Source of the DNA: Sphingomonas sp. AR_OL41
Lineage (GTDB): Bacteria; Pseudomonadota; Alphaproteobacteria; Sphingomonadales; Sphingomonadaceae
Direction: 5' to 3'
DNA length: 64,000 nucleotides
NCBI RefSeq assembly: GCF_029911635.1
Contig: NZ_JARYTI010000008.1
Coordinates: 89,430-153,429 of the forward strand
How positions within the stretch are numbered: position 1 is the stretch's first letter; each line of letters opens with the position of its first letter. Below, piece after piece: positions 46,792 to 53,761 of the stretch. The position numbers were made by a program, and so were the translations under genes. The notes beneath the pieces were generated by a model that made no database searches, had not been told where the DNA came from, and was given only the letters and a program-made list of their open reading frames with translations.

Positions 46792-47751
46792 TTATCGCCG
46801 GGCCTCGAGCTGGGTGAAGCTGACGGTACCGATCGGATAATCGGCCCAGTCGCGATAGTCGAAGTGCCACCATTCGCTGTCGTTGACGGTGAAGCCCTCG
46901 CCTTCCATCGCGGCGCGCAACAGCTCCCGGTGCGCGCGTTCCGCGTCGGTGCCGCCGGCGAAATCGGGCGCGGCGCGCGCCGACATCTCGTCATAGCGGC
47001 TGGGCATTGCGACGATGGCCCCCGTGCGCAGGTCGTACAGGCCGAGATCGACGGCACAGCCGCGATTGTGCCGCGACCCCTTGGCCGGATCCGCGACGAA
47101 GGCGTGCTTGTCGGGCGGGACGACGTCCCAGAACAGCTTGGTGGCGAACCATGGCCGGTAGCCGTCGTAGATGACCAGGCCGAAACCGCGCCGCGCGAGG
47201 CTGGCCGCCACGCGCGCCAGCGCCTGCGCGGCAGGGCGCTGAAGATAGGCGCCGGGGCGCTCGTAGATCGGCTGGCCGGTGAAGTTGTTGGCGGTGGCGT
47301 AACGGGTGTCGACCCTGACATGCGGCACCACACCAGCCAGCGCGACCAGATCGCTGGCGCGGCGTATCGCGGGCTCGGCATGCGGGCGCGCGGCGAGCGC
47401 TGCGGCGCGCAATGCCGCCCCGTCATGGCGGACGACGGCGCGTATCGCCGCCTCGGTTTCCGCGCCGAAATCGTGACGGGGGAGCGCACGACCATCGACG
47501 ACAATGCCGTCGGGGGCGATGACGACGATGCTGGTGCCGGCGCGGTAACGATGCGGCCCCACCACCATCAGGCGAACCGGCGGGGCGCCCGCGCGGGCGA
47601 GATAGAGCGCGCCACCGCGCTCGAGGATCATCGCCTCACCCTCCGCGTCGCCATAGCTTCCGACGAGCGTCAGGTCCGGCGTGTGGCGGGGCAACGCCAC
47701 GACCGGGGCCCCGGCCAGTGACATAAGGATCGTCGCGATCAGGGCTCTCAT
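46792..47751 (-). CDS. Secreted VanX-like D-Ala-D-Ala dipeptidase (M15D)
   Basis: The 319-residue protein has a signal peptide (about 1-19) and an N-terminal beta-rich part of about 130 residues that I cannot name. The C-terminal VanX-type domain has the zinc motif [15 protein letters not shown] and the EWWHFDY motif with the catalytic glutamate and third zinc ligand. It should cut D-alanyl-D-alanine-type dipeptides in the periplasm, in wall turnover or recycling; vancomycin resistance is unlikely in a Gram-negative. The extra N-terminal domain makes it longer than VanX (about 200). Confidence 0.85.
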   Translation of the reverse strand: MRALIATILMSLAGAPVVALPRHTPDLTLVGSYGDAEGEAMILERGGALYLARAGAPPVRLMVVGPHRYRAGTSIVVIAPDGIVVDGRALPRHDFGAETEAAIRAVVRHDGAALRAAALAARPHAEPAIRRASDLVALAGVVPHVRVDTRYATANNFTGQPIYERPGAYLQRPAAQALARVAASLARRGFGLVIYDGYRPWFATKLFWDVVPPDKHAFVADPAKGSRHNRGCAVDLGLYDLRTGAIVAMPSRYDEMSARAAPDFAGGTDAERAHRELLRAAMEGEGFTVNDSEWWHFDYRDWADYPIGTVSFTQLEARR

Positions 47752-47799
47752 CGTCCCCTACATGCGGCGTCGTAGCAGGCCGGGCAACCCCGTCAGATA

Positions 47800-48780
47800 T
47801 CAGGGCGCCGGGCGCGGTGCCTGCGCTTCGGCAAGGATCAGCGCGAACTGATCCGCGGCGTCGGTCCATTCGGCTATCGGCGTCCAGCCGCCGGCGCGGA
47901 GCAGCAGGCGGGCGTCGCGTGGGCCGTATTTGTGGCTGTTCTCGGTATGGATCGTCTCGCCCGCGGCGATCGCGAAGGGGCGGCCCTCGACCGTGAACGA
48001 CACATCCTCGCAGGCTTCGAGGTGCATCTCTATGCGGCTGCGTTCGTCGTTCCAGCGCGCGACGTGGCGGAACTTGTCGAGCGGGATCGTGCCGTCGAGT
48101 TCGCGGTTGATGCGTTCGAGCAGGTTCAGGTTGAACGCCGCCGTCACACCCTGCGCATCGTCATAGGCGCGCACCAGTGTCTGTTCGTCCTTCACCCGGT
48201 CCATGCCGATCAGCAGCATCGCGCCCTCGCCGAGCGACTCGCGCATCGCGCGCAGCAGATCGGTCGAGGCGAGCGGGGTCATGTTGCCGATCGTCGAGCC
48301 GGGGAAGAAGCCGAGCTTGGGCAAGGAGGCGACCTGCGGCGGCAGCGCGATGCGGTGCATGAAGTCGCCTTCGAGCGGCAGCACCGACAGGCCGGGAAAG
48401 GCCGCCGCGATGCCGGCCGATGACGCGCGCAGGAAGTCGCCCGAAATGTCGATCGGCACGTAGGCCGAAGGGTTCACCGCGCCGAGCACGATCGGCGTCT
48501 TGGTCGACGAGCCCGAGCCGAACTCGACCACCGCGCGGCCCGGGCCGGCAAGCGCCGCGACCTCGGCGACGCGATCGCGCAGGATGCCCATCTCGGTGCG
48601 GGTCGGATAATATTCGGGCAGGTCAGTGATCGCCTCGAACAGTTCCGAACCGCGCCGGTCGTAGAACCACCGCGCCGGGATCGCGCGCGGGCGCGTGGCC
48701 AGGCCGTTCAGCACATCGGCGCGGAACGCCGGATCGGCGAGCGTGACGTCGCCGTCCTCGATCTCCCGTTTCAGCATCAT
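47800..48780 (-). CDS. egtD: L-histidine N(alpha)-methyltransferase EgtD
   Basis: The 326-residue SAM-dependent enzyme trimethylates histidine to hercynine, the first step of ergothioneine synthesis. Typical segments are RWFYDRRGSELFEAIT, LPEYYPTRTE, EFGSGSSTKT (SAM site) and PGSTIGNM. Length fits (about 320). Its ATG overlaps the egtB stop (ATGA), so the pair is one translational unit. Genes egtA, egtC and egtE are not next to it. Confidence 0.95.
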   Translation of the reverse strand: MMLKREIEDGDVTLADPAFRADVLNGLATRPRAIPARWFYDRRGSELFEAITDLPEYYPTRTEMGILRDRVAEVAALAGPGRAVVEFGSGSSTKTPIVLGAVNPSAYVPIDISGDFLRASSAGIAAAFPGLSVLPLEGDFMHRIALPPQVASLPKLGFFPGSTIGNMTPLASTDLLRAMRESLGEGAMLLIGMDRVKDEQTLVRAYDDAQGVTAAFNLNLLERINRELDGTIPLDKFRHVARWNDERSRIEMHLEACEDVSFTVEGRPFAIAAGETIHTENSHKYGPRDARLLLRAGGWTPIAEWTDAADQFALILAEAQAPRPAP

Positions 48781-50036
48781 AAATCCTTGGCGAGGCGCAG
48801 GCCGGTGAATTGCCAGCGCTGATGGGGGTAGAAGAAGTTGCGGTAGCTCGCACGGCTATGGCCGCGCGGCGTGGCGCAGGAGCTGCCGCGCAGCACGCAC
48901 TGCCCGCTCATGAACTTGCCATTATATTCGCCGACTGCGCCTTCCGCCGCGCGGAAGCCGGGATAGGGGCGATAGGCGCTGCCGGTCCATTCCCACACAT
49001 CGCCGTAAAAGCCATGGCCTTCGGTCGCAGGGCGCGGCTCGACCGGGCCGGCGGCGTCGAGCTGGTTGCCGCCGGCGGGATCGAACGGTGCGGCGGCGAC
49101 TTCCCATTCGGCCTCGGTCGGCAGCCGCGCACCGGCCCAGGCGGCATAGGCGTCGGCCTCGTAGAAGCTGACATGCGTCACCGGCGCGGCGGGATCGATC
49201 GCGCGGCGCCCGTCGAGGCCGAAGCGCGTCCAGCCGCCCTCTCGCTGTTCCCAATAGAGCGGCGCGGCGATCGCATTGCCCTTTACCCATGCCCAGCCAT
49301 CCGACAGCCAGTGGCGCGGATCGGCATAACCGCCATCGGCGATGAAGGCGGCCCATTCGCCATTGGTGACGGTACGGTCCGCCAAGGCATGCGGCGCGAG
49401 GAGCGTCTGGTGGCGCGGCGTCTCGCAATCGAAGGCGAAGCCGGCACCGTCATGTCCGATCTCGACCACGCCGCCGGGATGCTCAAGCCAGCCGAGCCGG
49501 CCGGGCATCCCCACCGGCACCTTGGCGCCGCCCGTCCACACCGCCGGCTCGACCGGATTCTGCGCCATCAGGTGGAGCAGGTCGGTGAGGAGCAATTCCT
49601 GATGCTGTTGCTCGTGATGGCACCCCAGCGTCACGAGCTCGCGGATCGCCGTGGGCAAGTCGCAGAGCGCGGCGATCAGCGCGGCATCGACATGGCGGCG
49701 ATAGGCCAGCACCTCGGCGAGCGAGGGCCGGGTGATCATGCCGCGCCGGTCGCGCGCGTGGCGGCTGCCCTCCGCCTCGTAATAGCTGTTGAACAGGAAG
49801 GGGAAGCGGTCGTCGAACAGCGCATAGCCGGGCACGCCGTCGCGCAGCACGAAGGTCTCGAAGAACCAGCTGGTGTGCGCGAGGTGCCATTTGGCCGGCG
49901 AGGCATCGGGCATCGACTGGACGCTGGCATCGGCGTCGCTGAGCGGTGCGACGAGCGCCTCGCTCAGCCCGCGCACCCGCGCGTAGAGCGTCGCAAGATC
50001 GGCGTCAGCGCGCCGTGGAGAAAGCGATGTTCGCAT
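48777..50036 (-). CDS. egtB: Ergothioneine sulfoxide synthase EgtB
   Basis: The 419-residue iron(II) enzyme joins hercynine to a thiol, forming the sulfoxide precursor of ergothioneine. The N-terminal DinB-like domain supplies histidine ligands (KWHLAHTSWFFE and LGCHHEQQHQELLL). The C-terminal formylglycine-generating-enzyme-like domain has RLPTEAEWE, DVWEWTGSAY and CVLRGSSCATP. ATG 50036 (MRTSLSPRRAD) is followed in frame to an overlap with egtD. Confidence 0.95.
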   Translation of the reverse strand: MRTSLSPRRADADLATLYARVRGLSEALVAPLSDADASVQSMPDASPAKWHLAHTSWFFETFVLRDGVPGYALFDDRFPFLFNSYYEAEGSRHARDRRGMITRPSLAEVLAYRRHVDAALIAALCDLPTAIRELVTLGCHHEQQHQELLLTDLLHLMAQNPVEPAVWTGGAKVPVGMPGRLGWLEHPGGVVEIGHDGAGFAFDCETPRHQTLLAPHALADRTVTNGEWAAFIADGGYADPRHWLSDGWAWVKGNAIAAPLYWEQREGGWTRFGLDGRRAIDPAAPVTHVSFYEADAYAAWAGARLPTEAEWEVAAAPFDPAGGNQLDAAGPVEPRPATEGHGFYGDVWEWTGSAYRPYPGFRAAEGAVGEYNGKFMSGQCVLRGSSCATPRGHSRASYRNFFYPHQRWQFTGLRLAKDL

Positions 50037-50085
50037 TATGTTCGCCTTTTCCCAGAACCGATCGCGATTTGCAACCGGGTGATGG

Positions 50086-50673
50086 TCAGCGTGTAGCGCC
50101 CGGTCGCCACAGAACGTCGCCAGCATCGTTCTGGTTCAATATTCGCGCGGCGACGAACAGATAATCCGACAGACGGTTGAGATACGCGACGCAATCGGCA
50201 CTGATCGGCACCTCGCCCGCTGCGCGGATCGCGCTGCGCTCGGCGCGGCGGACGGTGGCGCGGCCGACGTGCATCGCCGCCGCGGCGCGGCTGCCGCCGG
50301 GGAGGATGAAGCTGGTCAGCGGCGTCAGCTGTTCGTTGAACGAATCGATTTCCTGTTCGAGCCGCGCTACCTGGCCGGGCAGGATGCGCAGCGCCTCGCC
50401 CGGCGTCGCCTCGGGCGTGGCGAGATCCGCGCCGAGATCGAACAGGTCGTTCTGGATGCGCTCGAGCAGGGTGATCAGCCAGAAGGCGGAACTGGTCGCG
50501 CCGAGCGCGGCGCCGCGGATCTCGGCGATCGCCACGCCGATCGCGCTGTTGGCCTCGTCGACATCGCCGATCGCACCGATCAGCGCGGTGCTCTTGAGCA
50601 CGCGCGAGCCATCTACCAGCCCCGTCGTGCCATTGTCGCCGGTGCGGGTGTAGATCTTGTTGAGCTTGACCAG
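50086..50673 (-). CDS. Cob(I)yrinic acid a,c-diamide adenosyltransferase, PduO type, CTG start
   Basis: The 195-residue enzyme adenosylates cobalamin with ATP. The PduO-type start is intact as (M)VKLNKIYTRTGDNGTTGL, the ATP-binding segment, followed by G-D-V-D-E-A-N-S-A-I-G and R-x-x-x-R-R-A-E-R. The codon at that expected first residue is CTG (50673-50671), with GAGG five bases before it. No ATG, GTG or TTG lies between it and the preceding gene in that frame. The next usable start, GTG 50601, would delete the ATP loop. CTG initiation is therefore likely. The gene follows the twin-helix protein by 7 bp. Confidence 0.88.
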   Translation of the reverse strand: MVKLNKIYTRTGDNGTTGLVDGSRVLKSTALIGAIGDVDEANSAIGVAIAEIRGAALGATSSAFWLITLLERIQNDLFDLGADLATPEATPGEALRILPGQVARLEQEIDSFNEQLTPLTSFILPGGSRAAAAMHVGRATVRRAERSAIRAAGEVPISADCVAYLNRLSDYLFVAARILNQNDAGDVLWRPGATR

Positions 50674-50680
50674 GACAGCC

Positions 50681-50917
50681 TCAGTGCTTGCCGGCGAGGA
50701 AGAACAGGATGACGACCAGCACGATGGTGATCGCCTGGAACAGGATGCGGCCCTGCATCATCTTGTTCGACTTGAGCGCCGAGGCGCTCGGCCCCTTGCC
50801 CGGTTCGCCATGCACCTCGGCGGTCGAGTTGGCGAGGAACGCCACGATGCCGCGCACGAGGAAGGAGACCGTGGCGATCATCGCCGCGATGATGAGGATG
50901 ATGACGAGAATGCTCAT
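50681..50917 (-). CDS. Small twin-transmembrane-helix protein (HIG1-like)
   Basis: The 78-residue protein has two hydrophobic helices (about 1-27 and 58-75) joined by a polar loop with K-S-N-K-M-M-Q-G-R-I-L-F-Q. That is the pattern of small alphaproteobacterial proteins related to HIG1, some of which associate with respiratory complexes. It lies between gluQ and the adenosyltransferase gene with short gaps (9 and 7 bp). Confidence 0.8.
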   Translation of the reverse strand: MSILVIILIIAAMIATVSFLVRGIVAFLANSTAEVHGEPGKGPSASALKSNKMMQGRILFQAITIVLVVILFFLAGKH

Positions 50918-50926
50918 CGCGACAAT

Positions 50927-51787
50927 CTAGGCCTCCACCAGCGAAAAGCCAATGGGCGGACGGCCGCTGCGCAGCATGCCCGTAAGGGCTGTGCCGTCCT
51001 GATCGGCGGCGCGCAGATCGGCCAAAGTCGGCGCGCGATCGCGCTTGGCGAGGCGGCGCCCATCGAGACCGCCGATCAGCGCGTGATGGCGATAGACCGG
51101 GGTCGGCAGGCCGAGCAGCGCCTGGAGCAGGCGGTGGACGTGGGTCGCGGCGAACAGGTCGCGGCCGCGCACGACGTGGCTGATACCCTGCGCCGCGTCG
51201 TCGACGGTGACGGCGAGGTGATAGCTGGCCGGCGCATCCTTGCGCGCGAGGATCACGTCGCCGTGGATCGCCGGCGTTGCGGCGATCGTCCCGGCCAGCT
51301 CGTCCTGCCACGCCAGCGGGCCGGCAAGGGCGACTGCCGCCGCCATGTCGAGCCGCCAGGCATGCTGCTCGCCCGCGAGGCGCCACGCCCGTTGTTCGTC
51401 GGGCAGATGGCGGCAGGTGCCGGGATAGATTGGCCCGGCATCGCCATGCGGCGCCGACAGGCTCGCGGCGATTTCGGCGCGGGTGCAGAAGCAGGGATAG
51501 AGCAGGCCGAGCGCCCTCAACTGGTCGAGCGCGGCCTCGTAGAAGGGGAGACGCTGCGACTGCCGCAGCACCGGCCCATCCCAGTCCAGCCCCAGCCAGC
51601 GCAAATCCTGCTCGATCGCCGCGACGAAGCTTTCGCGGCTGCGCGTCCCGTCGATATCCTCGATCCGCAGCAGGAAGCGCCCAGCCGCCCCGCGCGCGCG
51701 ATCATACGCCTGGATCGCCGACCAGGCGTGGCCGAGATGCAACAGGCCCGTCGGGCTTGGCGCAAATCTGCTGACAATTTCGCTCAA
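50927..51787 (-). CDS. gluQ: Glutamyl-Q tRNA(Asp) synthetase GluQ
   Basis: The 286-residue truncated glutamyl-tRNA synthetase paralogue loads glutamate onto queuosine in tRNA-Asp. It has the HIGH-type motif (PSPTGLLHLGHAWS), cysteines of the zinc site (C-F-C and later C) and a KMSKS-like RLAKR. It lacks the anticodon-binding C-terminal domain, and its length is as expected for GluQ (about 290-300). It is the first gene of a unit with the small membrane protein and the adenosyltransferase. Confidence 0.95.
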   Translation of the reverse strand: MSEIVSRFAPSPTGLLHLGHAWSAIQAYDRARGAAGRFLLRIEDIDGTRSRESFVAAIEQDLRWLGLDWDGPVLRQSQRLPFYEAALDQLRALGLLYPCFCTRAEIAASLSAPHGDAGPIYPGTCRHLPDEQRAWRLAGEQHAWRLDMAAAVALAGPLAWQDELAGTIAATPAIHGDVILARKDAPASYHLAVTVDDAAQGISHVVRGRDLFAATHVHRLLQALLGLPTPVYRHHALIGGLDGRRLAKRDRAPTLADLRAADQDGTALTGMLRSGRPPIGFSLVEA

Positions 51788-51879
51788 ACCGGCCCTTGAC
51801 CGCGAGTCGCGCGCTGTGCTGTCATCATGGCGTCATCCTGATCGGGTTGTAGCCGTTCAGAACGCAAAGGGGGAGCCTC

Positions 51880-52446
51880 GTGTATCATCCCGATCTGATC
51901 CGCCATCCCGACGGTTGCCCGGCGCTGGTGCTCAACGCCGACTACACCCCGCTGAGTTATTATCCGCTGTCGGTCTGGCCGTGGCAGACCGCCGTCAAGG
52001 CGGTCTTTTTGGATCGGGTGGACATCGTCGCGCATTATGAGCGCGAGGTGCGCAGCCCGACGCACAGCCTCAAGCTGCCCTCGGTCATCGCGCTGAAATC
52101 CTATGTCCGGCCGAGCGCCTTTCCGGCCTTCACGCGCTTCAACCTGTTCCTGCGCGACAAGTTCGCCTGCCAATATTGCGGTTGCGGTCGCGACCTGACC
52201 TTCGACCATGTCGTGCCGCGCGCGCAAGGCGGGCGGACGACCTGGGAGAATGTCGTCACCGCCTGTGCGCCGTGCAATTTGAAGAAGGGCGGGCGAACGC
52301 CGAAACAGGCCGGTATGCCGCTGCACATCGCCGCGATCCGCCCGACCAACTGGCACCTCCAGGAACATGGCCGGCGCTTTCCGCCCAATTTTCTTCACGA
52401 TACGTGGCATGACTGGCTCTATTGGGATGTCGAGCTGGAGGCCTGA
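51880..52446 (+). CDS. HNH endonuclease domain protein
   Basis: The 188-residue protein has an HNH finger: CQYCG, then LTFDHVVPRAQGG, TTWENVVTAC and CAPCNLKKGG, i.e. two CxxC pairs with the D-H and N residues. It starts with L-V-L-N-A-D-Y-x-P-L, a widespread chromosomal HNH family found in many proteobacteria outside mobile elements. GTG 51880 follows AAAGGGGGAG. Function is not established; a DNA repair or maintenance role is guessed. Confidence 0.88.
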   Translation: MYHPDLIRHPDGCPALVLNADYTPLSYYPLSVWPWQTAVKAVFLDRVDIVAHYEREVRSPTHSLKLPSVIALKSYVRPSAFPAFTRFNLFLRDKFACQYCGCGRDLTFDHVVPRAQGGRTTWENVVTACAPCNLKKGGRTPKQAGMPLHIAAIRPTNWHLQEHGRRFPPNFLHDTWHDWLYWDVELEA

Positions 52447-53058
52447 GGCACGACGCAGTCGCCTTCGATCGGGAGCCCCCTTCGCCCGTGGTGAGGGCGC
52501 CGTCAGGTGCGTGCCGCGCGTGACGAAGGTCCGGTAGAGCGGCTGGCCTGCCAGATGCTTCGGTAGCGAATGTCAAAATCGGCCGGCGCATCGCACCTGC
52601 TCCACCTGTTCCGCCTGCAACATTCTTTCTCCACCGGCGTGCGATGGAGAATGAGCGCGCCTGTTTCGTGGTGTGGCAACGACTTGGCGGAAGAAATGTT
52701 GGTTTGCGATATCCAACTTAACAGGTGCGGAGCAGGAGGCTGACCGCCTGCCAGCAAGCCCTGCTCCGGGGCGTAGCAGGGCGTGGCCACGCGGCAGGCG
52801 CATGGCCGCGTGAGCGTTACCTTGTAATCGACGATGAGAAAAAGCGGTGCGGTGCGCGAGGGCACAGCATCGCATGATCCGGGAAGGGTTGAATCATCGC
52901 CGTGTCAGATGTGTACGGGCGCGCAGCATCCCACGGGCGAGGTAAGAAAAGGGGTTATCGAACGTGGCACCTAATTCCGCAGGAGGGGTAAATCTATCCG
53001 TGCTCCGGGGGTTCGGAAGGTTGTTGCGCCTGTCGCTGGGATCGACATAGCGCAATTC
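52447..53058. other. Long gap with structured DNA, no supported gene
   Basis: Over 600 bases between the HNH gene and an AT-rich minus-strand gene. Minus-strand frames of 100-120 codons exist, but they contain many Arg/Ser/Pro/Cys residues and no motif. The notable content is a nested inverted-repeat structure at 52745-52800 and a small GTTGG/CCAAC inverted repeat at 52698-52717. Base composition differs from the flanking genes, suggesting foreign origin. Confidence 0.5.
52745..52800. repeat. Nested inverted-repeat structure
   Basis: Outer arms CGCCTGCC (52745-52752) and GGCAGGCG (52793-52800) enclose inner arms CCCTGCT (52759-52765) and AGCAGGG (52775-52781), and the 12-bp palindrome GCGTGGCCACGC (52781-52792). 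The DNA can form a branched cruciform or an RNA cloverleaf-like fold. Such arrays occur at transfer origins, attachment sites and structured RNAs; which applies is unknown. Confidence 0.6.
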
Positions 53059-53382
53059 TCAAACTTCGAGTGTTGACCAAGTGGCATTTACAGCGATCTT
53101 ATTAGATATTTTGACGGTCGTTACAAATCCACCTAAATTAAATCTGGCTAATAGCCCATCTTCTTTTACTAATATTTCTTCCAGTCCCTCTGAACATATG
53201 CGTGATAATTCCATATCGTCGACTGATATTACAGTTTGAAAGGACCTTTGAGTCCAAGACCACGAAATAGTTAGAGAAATATCACCCTGCGATCTTCGAA
53301 TGACCCAAAAAAGATCGTCCTTCACAAATTCTATCAGTGAAAAACCCATCTCGGTGAGTCTTTCGAGTTCTGCTTCTTCCAT
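53059..53382 (-). CDS. AT-rich orphan gene, small acidic protein
   Basis: The 107-residue protein is acidic and mixed alpha/beta, starting MEEAELERLTEMGFSLIEFV, with W-V-I-R-R, a beta-rich centre and a hydrophobic tail. I do not recognise it; size and style resemble immunity proteins of polymorphic toxins, but no toxin gene is adjacent. Base composition is much richer in A and T than all neighbours, a sign of recent transfer. ATG 53382 follows AGGTGACAT. Upstream lies a fragment that looks like an SSB-type remnant. Confidence 0.6.
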   Translation of the reverse strand: MEEAELERLTEMGFSLIEFVKDDLFWVIRRSQGDISLTISWSWTQRSFQTVISVDDMELSRICSEGLEEILVKEDGLLARFNLGGFVTTVKISNKIAVNATWSTLEV

Positions 53383-53620
53383 ATGTCACCTGGATGGTCT
53401 CGTGGCGGACGGTGCCGGCGTTGTCAGAGGTAGCCATGCGGCGCAGTCTGCCGGTAATCAGCAACGGCGACCCGCCGGCGCGCAGATCGCTGGTGACGGT
53501 ATCGAACAGTTTGCTGCCGTGGCGCAACTGTCGCGCGTGGGTCCGGCTTTCGGAGCGGCGACGGACGGCGCCGAAACAGGCCTTCGAAGAGTTATTGCAG
53601 TTTACTGTGCCAATTGCAGA
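53383..53620 (-). pseudogene. Possible remnant of an SSB-like protein gene
   Basis: The minus-strand frame reads S-E-S-R-T-H-A-R-Q-L, then LFDTVTSDLRAGGSPLLITG, RLRRMATSDNAG and T-V-R-H-E-T-I-Q-V. The order of a turn, G-S/x-L-x-I-x-G-R-L and R-H-x-T-x-x-V resembles the end of an OB-fold of single-stranded DNA-binding proteins. No start codon or N-terminal half is recognisable, and the frame runs on into the AT-rich gene in another register. The similarity is short and may be chance. Confidence 0.3.
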
Positions 53621-53761
53621 GCCCCCCTAAGTAATTCGCTCCCGATCCACCTTGTCGCACGCGCGAGCGGCCGGTTCGCATGCACTGATAATTTCGTCAG
53701 ATGCCCGAGTCGCACACGTTCGCCGTTGACCGACTTCTTGCCGCAGTGCAGCATCACCCCC

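Noticed and set aside
47800..50036. Complete ergothioneine cluster
   Set aside because: Only egtB and egtD are present; neighbouring genes show no EgtA, EgtC or EgtE features, so I call only the pair.
52503..52865. A 120-codon minus frame in the gap after the HNH gene
   Set aside because: Cysteine-, proline- and arginine-rich without motif, and it covers the inverted-repeat structure; more likely non-coding.
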